NCBI GenBank assembly: GCA_942491975.1
Contig: CALOCY010000004.1
Coordinates: 1,054,001-1,118,000, forward strand
Direction: 5' to 3'
DNA from: CALOCY01 sp942491975
GTDB lineage: Bacteria > Bacteroidota > Bacteroidia > Bacteroidales > Prolixibacteraceae
Length of the DNA: 64,000 bases
Made by a program: the position numbers and the translations under genes. Position 1 is the first letter of the stretch; every line of letters starts with the position of its first letter. The notes beneath the pieces are model-generated. The model saw nothing but the letters and a program-made list of their open reading frames with translations, searched no databases and was not told the DNA's origin. Positions 60,727 to 64,000 of this stretch are shown in pieces.

Positions 60727-61551
60727 ATGAGTACCACATATACCGAATTATTCAATTTAGACATCAAGCACACTTATTACACGGACGGGCTGTGCCCCGA
60801 CTTTAGTATCGTGCCCACCTCCGAATGCAGTGAAATACTGCAAGGCCACCGCATTATTGTAAAAAACAGGGTGGATGGCATACAACTGGTAATAGCCGTA
60901 ACAGGTGAAAGTGAAAACATGTTGCCTTTTATTGATATATCGGGCATTTCCAAATTCTCTTTTTATATGCAACTCAACGAATCTGCCTTTAGCAACTATA
61001 CGCAATTAACCCCTATAAACAAAGATCAGATTTACTGCTATGATAATGCTCCGGAAGAATCAATGGGAGGAACGGAATTGGTGATAACAACCATTGAAAA
61101 ATCGGAAGTGGAGCTTCCGTTTAACGATGTGGCTGTTTTTGGCGTGATAGACATTTACACCTCCAAGATATCTGAAGATTTAAGCACTCCTTCACAATAC
61201 ACCATCAGTTTTAATGCCTTGAAAATAGTCTGGCGTTATTACTTCATTACCAATCAGAACCATGGAAAAACCACAAGTGTAGACAATCAGGAAATTACTT
61301 TCAGCCCTGTAGATCTTGATACTGTTGATGATCCTATAGGGCAGGAACTTCGGGAAGAGTACCCCAATAACGACATAGAACTGTTCAAGTCTGACGATCT
61401 GATAAGCTATCGGGAAAAAGGAAGGCAGGATATAGAATATAAGGTAGAAGATCCCGCTGATCCGGGTACAACAGATATATTGATCGAAGACCTGCCCAAC
61501 CCCTCGATATACGATTACGGCATAAAAATCTTAAAAGTAATAGTGACCTGA
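60727..61551 (+). CDS. eCIS-associated protein of unknown function
   Basis: A 274-residue protein from ATG 60727 (MSTTYTELFNLDIKHTYYTD), 22 bases after the DUF4255 stop; no signal peptide or membrane segment. Beta-rich, with IVVKNRVDGIQLVIAV-like IIVKNRVDGIQLVIAVTG, SKFSFYMQLNESAFSNYTQL and a C-terminal RKGRQDIEYKVEDPADPG-like SYREKGRQDIEYKVED. I recognise it as lying in the cap-sheath interval of Bacteroidota injection-system loci but know of no assigned function. Position suggests a second terminator or a cap adaptor. It could also be a structural collar. Confidence 0.6.
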   Translation: MSTTYTELFNLDIKHTYYTDGLCPDFSIVPTSECSEILQGHRIIVKNRVDGIQLVIAVTGESENMLPFIDISGISKFSFYMQLNESAFSNYTQLTPINKDQIYCYDNAPEESMGGTELVITTIEKSEVELPFNDVAVFGVIDIYTSKISEDLSTPSQYTISFNALKIVWRYYFITNQNHGKTTSVDNQEITFSPVDLDTVDDPIGQELREEYPNNDIELFKSDDLISYREKGRQDIEYKVEDPADPGTTDILIEDLPNPSIYDYGIKILKVIVT

Positions 61552-61621
61552 CACGGGCAGGCTTTAGAAAAACACAACATATTGTCAATAAATCAAACGT
61601 TTTACATAACACCCTAAAATT

Positions 61622-63622
61622 ATGGCAACATACAAAACACCAGACGTTTACGTAGAAGAAGTTTCTACGCTACCCCCATCGGTGGCAGAAGTATCCACGG
61701 CAATACCGGCATTTATCGGTTATACTGAAAAAGGCACAGCTGAAGGTACACCACAGGCAGTGCGTATCAGTACTTTTTTAGAATACACAGACCGCTTTGG
61801 CGGGCCCGAAAAAACCGGTTTTGAAGTCACCGTAAACCAAGACGGTTCTGTGACAACAAAAATTCCCGAAGGCAATGAATTAACATACCTCATGTATTAC
61901 GGGATAGACCTCTATTTTAAAAATGGCGGGGGAGCCTGCTACATTGTATCTGTGGGTGATTATGAGACGCCAATTGCCAAAAGTAACCTGGAAAACGGTT
62001 TGGCAGCATTGGAAAAAGAAGACGACCCCACCATTATCCTCTTTACGGAAGCGGTAAACCTGGCATCGGGTGATTACTATGACCTTTGCAACCAGATATT
62101 GGCGCAGTGCAACAAACTGGGCGACCGCTTTGGTGTTTTTGACGTGTTGGATAGTGCGACGGGTGTTGACGATTTCAGGAATGCCATACGTACCGAAACC
62201 GAATACCTCAAATACGGTGCGGCCTATACCCCGTATCTGCAAACATCGCTTGCACAGCAGTACAACGAAAATGAGGTAATCGTAAAAAACGTTAAAGCCG
62301 CTTGTACCATAGCCAGCGGTGAACTTGATGTAAGCTATACCGGCGATGTCAGCAACGTGGCACCCAAAGTAACCATTACGGTACAGGAGGCAAAAAGTAC
62401 AGCAAAAACGAACAAAACAAAGAAAAAACCCACCACTTATTCAGCAGATGATATTCAATTTACAGTAGCCGATGACCTGTTGACCATTGCACTTCCCGAT
62501 GCTACGTTTAATGCTGATAATATCATAGGGGCATGGAGTACATGGAAAACAAACAACAATACCGGCAGGTTTGATCTGGGAGGTGGAGGAACTACAGCAA
62601 TAGCAACAACTATAGATGTAACCCTGCTCGAAAGAGATTTCGAACACCAAACTACTCCTACAAATGGTATTACAATCACCTATACGGGGGCGATAACCAC
62701 CAATATTCCCCAATTGTCCATTAGTTTATCAGATGCTATAGTCGATGCTGCTGCTATAGCCTTTATTATAACCCCGGGTACTGAAAAAAGTGCAGCCACA
62801 CTTACCATCAAACTTCCTTTAGCCGGTGCCACGCTAAATGAAATCAATACCGCATGGAGTGGAGTGGATGATGCTGACAAATATGGATTTGAAGTCGTTA
62901 CAAGTGGCAGTGATGTTTATGACACACCAATAGCCAATGTGCCGCTTGAAATAACTACTCCTACGGTAACGTTAAGCGAATTAAAGCTAATCAACACCAG
63001 TATGTACAACACCATTTTAACTGATTTGGGCAAACAAAAAACCGTATTGCCCCCTGCCACCACCATGGCAGGCGTATATGCCACCACCGACCGCAACAGG
63101 GGCGTGTGGAAAGCACCGGCAAATGTCAGTATTGTATCCATCACAGGACCCACCCGGGACATCACCAGTCAGGAGCAGGAAAACCTCAATGTGGATACCA
63201 CGGCGGGCAAATCCATCAATGCCATACGCAGTTTTACCGGCAAAGGCACACTGGTATGGGGGGCAAGGACACTGGCAGGCAACGACAATGAGTGGCGCTA
63301 TGTATCGGTAAGGCGTTTATTCAACACCATTGAAGAATCCTGTAAAAAATCAACCAATTTTGCAGTCTTTGAACCCAACGATGCCAACACATGGCTCAAA
63401 GTAAAAGCCATGATAGACAGTTACCTGTACGGCTTATGGCAGGAGGGTGCATTGGCAGGAGCCGTACCCGAAGACGCTTACTTTGTCAACGTAGGGTTGG
63501 GCAAAACCATGACCTCGCAGGACATTCTCGAAGGCTGTATGATCATAGAAATAGGTATTGCCGCCGTACGCCCTGCCGAATTTATCATCCTGCGTTTTTC
63601 ACACAAATTGCAGGAATCATAA
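61622..63622 (+). CDS. Contractile tail sheath protein with an inserted duplicated domain
   Basis: A 666-residue sheath protein. The N-terminus MATYKTPDVYVEEVSTLPPS, VAEVSTAIPAFIGYTEKG and YYGIDLYFKNGGGACYIVSV is typical of eCIS sheaths. The C-terminal sheath core includes MAGVYATTDRNRGVWKAPAN, INAIRSFTGKGTLVWGARTL, YVSVRRLFNTIEESCKKST and TSQDILEGCMIIEIGIAAVR. Between them, residues ~225-455 are an insert made of two similar beta units (VSYTGDVSNVAPKVTITVQE... and ITYTGAITTNIPQLSISLSD...), which would project from the sheath surface. Sheath contraction drives the inner tube into a target. Confidence 0.93.
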   Translation: MATYKTPDVYVEEVSTLPPSVAEVSTAIPAFIGYTEKGTAEGTPQAVRISTFLEYTDRFGGPEKTGFEVTVNQDGSVTTKIPEGNELTYLMYYGIDLYFKNGGGACYIVSVGDYETPIAKSNLENGLAALEKEDDPTIILFTEAVNLASGDYYDLCNQILAQCNKLGDRFGVFDVLDSATGVDDFRNAIRTETEYLKYGAAYTPYLQTSLAQQYNENEVIVKNVKAACTIASGELDVSYTGDVSNVAPKVTITVQEAKSTAKTNKTKKKPTTYSADDIQFTVADDLLTIALPDATFNADNIIGAWSTWKTNNNTGRFDLGGGGTTAIATTIDVTLLERDFEHQTTPTNGITITYTGAITTNIPQLSISLSDAIVDAAAIAFIITPGTEKSAATLTIKLPLAGATLNEINTAWSGVDDADKYGFEVVTSGSDVYDTPIANVPLEITTPTVTLSELKLINTSMYNTILTDLGKQKTVLPPATTMAGVYATTDRNRGVWKAPANVSIVSITGPTRDITSQEQENLNVDTTAGKSINAIRSFTGKGTLVWGARTLAGNDNEWRYVSVRRLFNTIEESCKKSTNFAVFEPNDANTWLKVKAMIDSYLYGLWQEGALAGAVPEDAYFVNVGLGKTMTSQDILEGCMIIEIGIAAVRPAEFIILRFSHKLQES

Positions 63623-63696
63623 AACGTAAAAAACAAATCACAAGTCATAAATCACAAATGAAAAAACTATAAATATTAATACTAAATCTTAAAGTT

Positions 63697-64000
63697 ATGG
63701 CAACATACAAAACACCAGATGTTTATGTAGAAGAGATTTCTACACTGCCCCCGTCGGTGGCAGAAGTATCCACAGCAATACCGGGTTTTATTGGATATAC
63801 CGAAAAAAGCCCGGTAAGTGGCACAACACCTGAGCCAATACGTATCAGTACCTTTTTGGAATACAAAGAACTTTTTGGCGGTCCCGATAAAACCACCTAT
63901 GAGGTTGGGGTAACAGATGAAACGGTTAGCAGTATTAATCAAACACCATCAAACTACCTGATGTACTACGGCGTAGACCTCTATTTTAAAAATGGCGGCG
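63697..64000 (+). CDS. Second tail sheath protein (partial, runs off the window)
   Basis: ATG 63697 opens a frame to the window end (101 codons). Its N-terminus is nearly the same as the first sheath (MATYKTPDVYVEEISTLPPS, VAEVSTAIPGFIGYTEKS, YYGVDLYFKNGG). Two or three sheath paralogues in tandem are usual in eCIS loci. The remainder and the later operon genes are not in this window. Confidence 0.92.
   Translation, partial: MATYKTPDVYVEEISTLPPSVAEVSTAIPGFIGYTEKSPVSGTTPEPIRISTFLEYKELFGGPDKTTYEVGVTDETVSSINQTPSNYLMYYGVDLYFKNGG

Noticed and set aside
58866..64000. Sheath region as part of a prophage
   Set aside because: No capsid, terminase, portal, integrase or lysis gene is visible, and a DUF4255 cap followed by tandem sheaths is typical of eCIS. 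The right side is not in the window, so this is provisional.

Overview
The window reads as a chromosome segment of a Bacteroidota bacterium, most likely Bacteroidales/Marinilabiliales-like. The support is serine palmitoyltransferase, a fused OlsF/GlsF-type acyltransferase, a DUF2027-Smr protein, an FHS-type sugar MFS transporter, GH92/GH29/CBM9 lipoproteins, a long SecA with an N-terminal insert, TAnnTTTG-type -7 promoter boxes and few Shine-Dalgarno sites. No tRNA, rRNA or CRISPR array was seen. The only RNA gene recognised is RNase P RNA (rnpB, about 11871-12243).

Layout. 0-4.4 kb is a decayed accessory patch: the end of a YhcC-type radical SAM gene, a lone HigA-like antitoxin, a frameshifted and chimeric pseudogene, a decayed second copy of the yhcC 3' end, serine palmitoyltransferase, and a DUF3800 gene broken by a hairpin-rich insert. 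4.4-12.4 kb is housekeeping: ygiQ, a PHP phosphatase, the bifunctional acyltransferase, queA, DUF2027-Smr and rnpB. 12.4-18.1 kb is a compact convergent five-gene cluster (Mur-ligase-like, AsnB, GNAT, ATP-grasp, BKACE) whose joint job I do not recognise. 18.2-23.3 kb holds transketolase, an FHS sugar transporter and an aldehyde dehydrogenase. 23.3-26.6 kb is one large secreted coiled-coil protein of unknown function. 27.2-32.7 kb is a glycan-degradation operon (GH92, MsrA, GH29, CBM9); a PNGase F-like protein at 56.1 kb fits the same N-glycan theme. 33-55.5 kb has a POT-like MFS transporter, secA, lgt, an SpmA/SpmB fusion, kdsA, rarA, hicAB, a TPR protein, tag, tsaD, tamB and exbB-exbD-tonB.

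58.9-64 kb is the left edge of a contractile injection system (eCIS-like). It contains a Pvc16-like DUF4255 cap protein fused to two Ig-like repeats and a C-terminal LamG/jelly-roll lectin-like domain, a conserved-looking unknown protein, a tail sheath with an internally duplicated inserted domain, and the start of a second sheath. The tube, baseplate, spike, AAA+ ATPase and cargo genes would lie beyond position 64000.

A dispersed palindrome family (arms near AAGGATGTCATCTTT) occurs 11 times between 0.9 and 40.6 kb and never inside an intact gene. Two copies closely flank a 5'-truncated REP-associated tyrosine transposase (RAYT) remnant at 39.35-39.76 kb. Stem changes are compensated between copies (T:A, A:T, C:G). 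This looks like a REP/REPIN-like family with its decayed transposase, some copies doubling as terminators in convergent intergenic regions.
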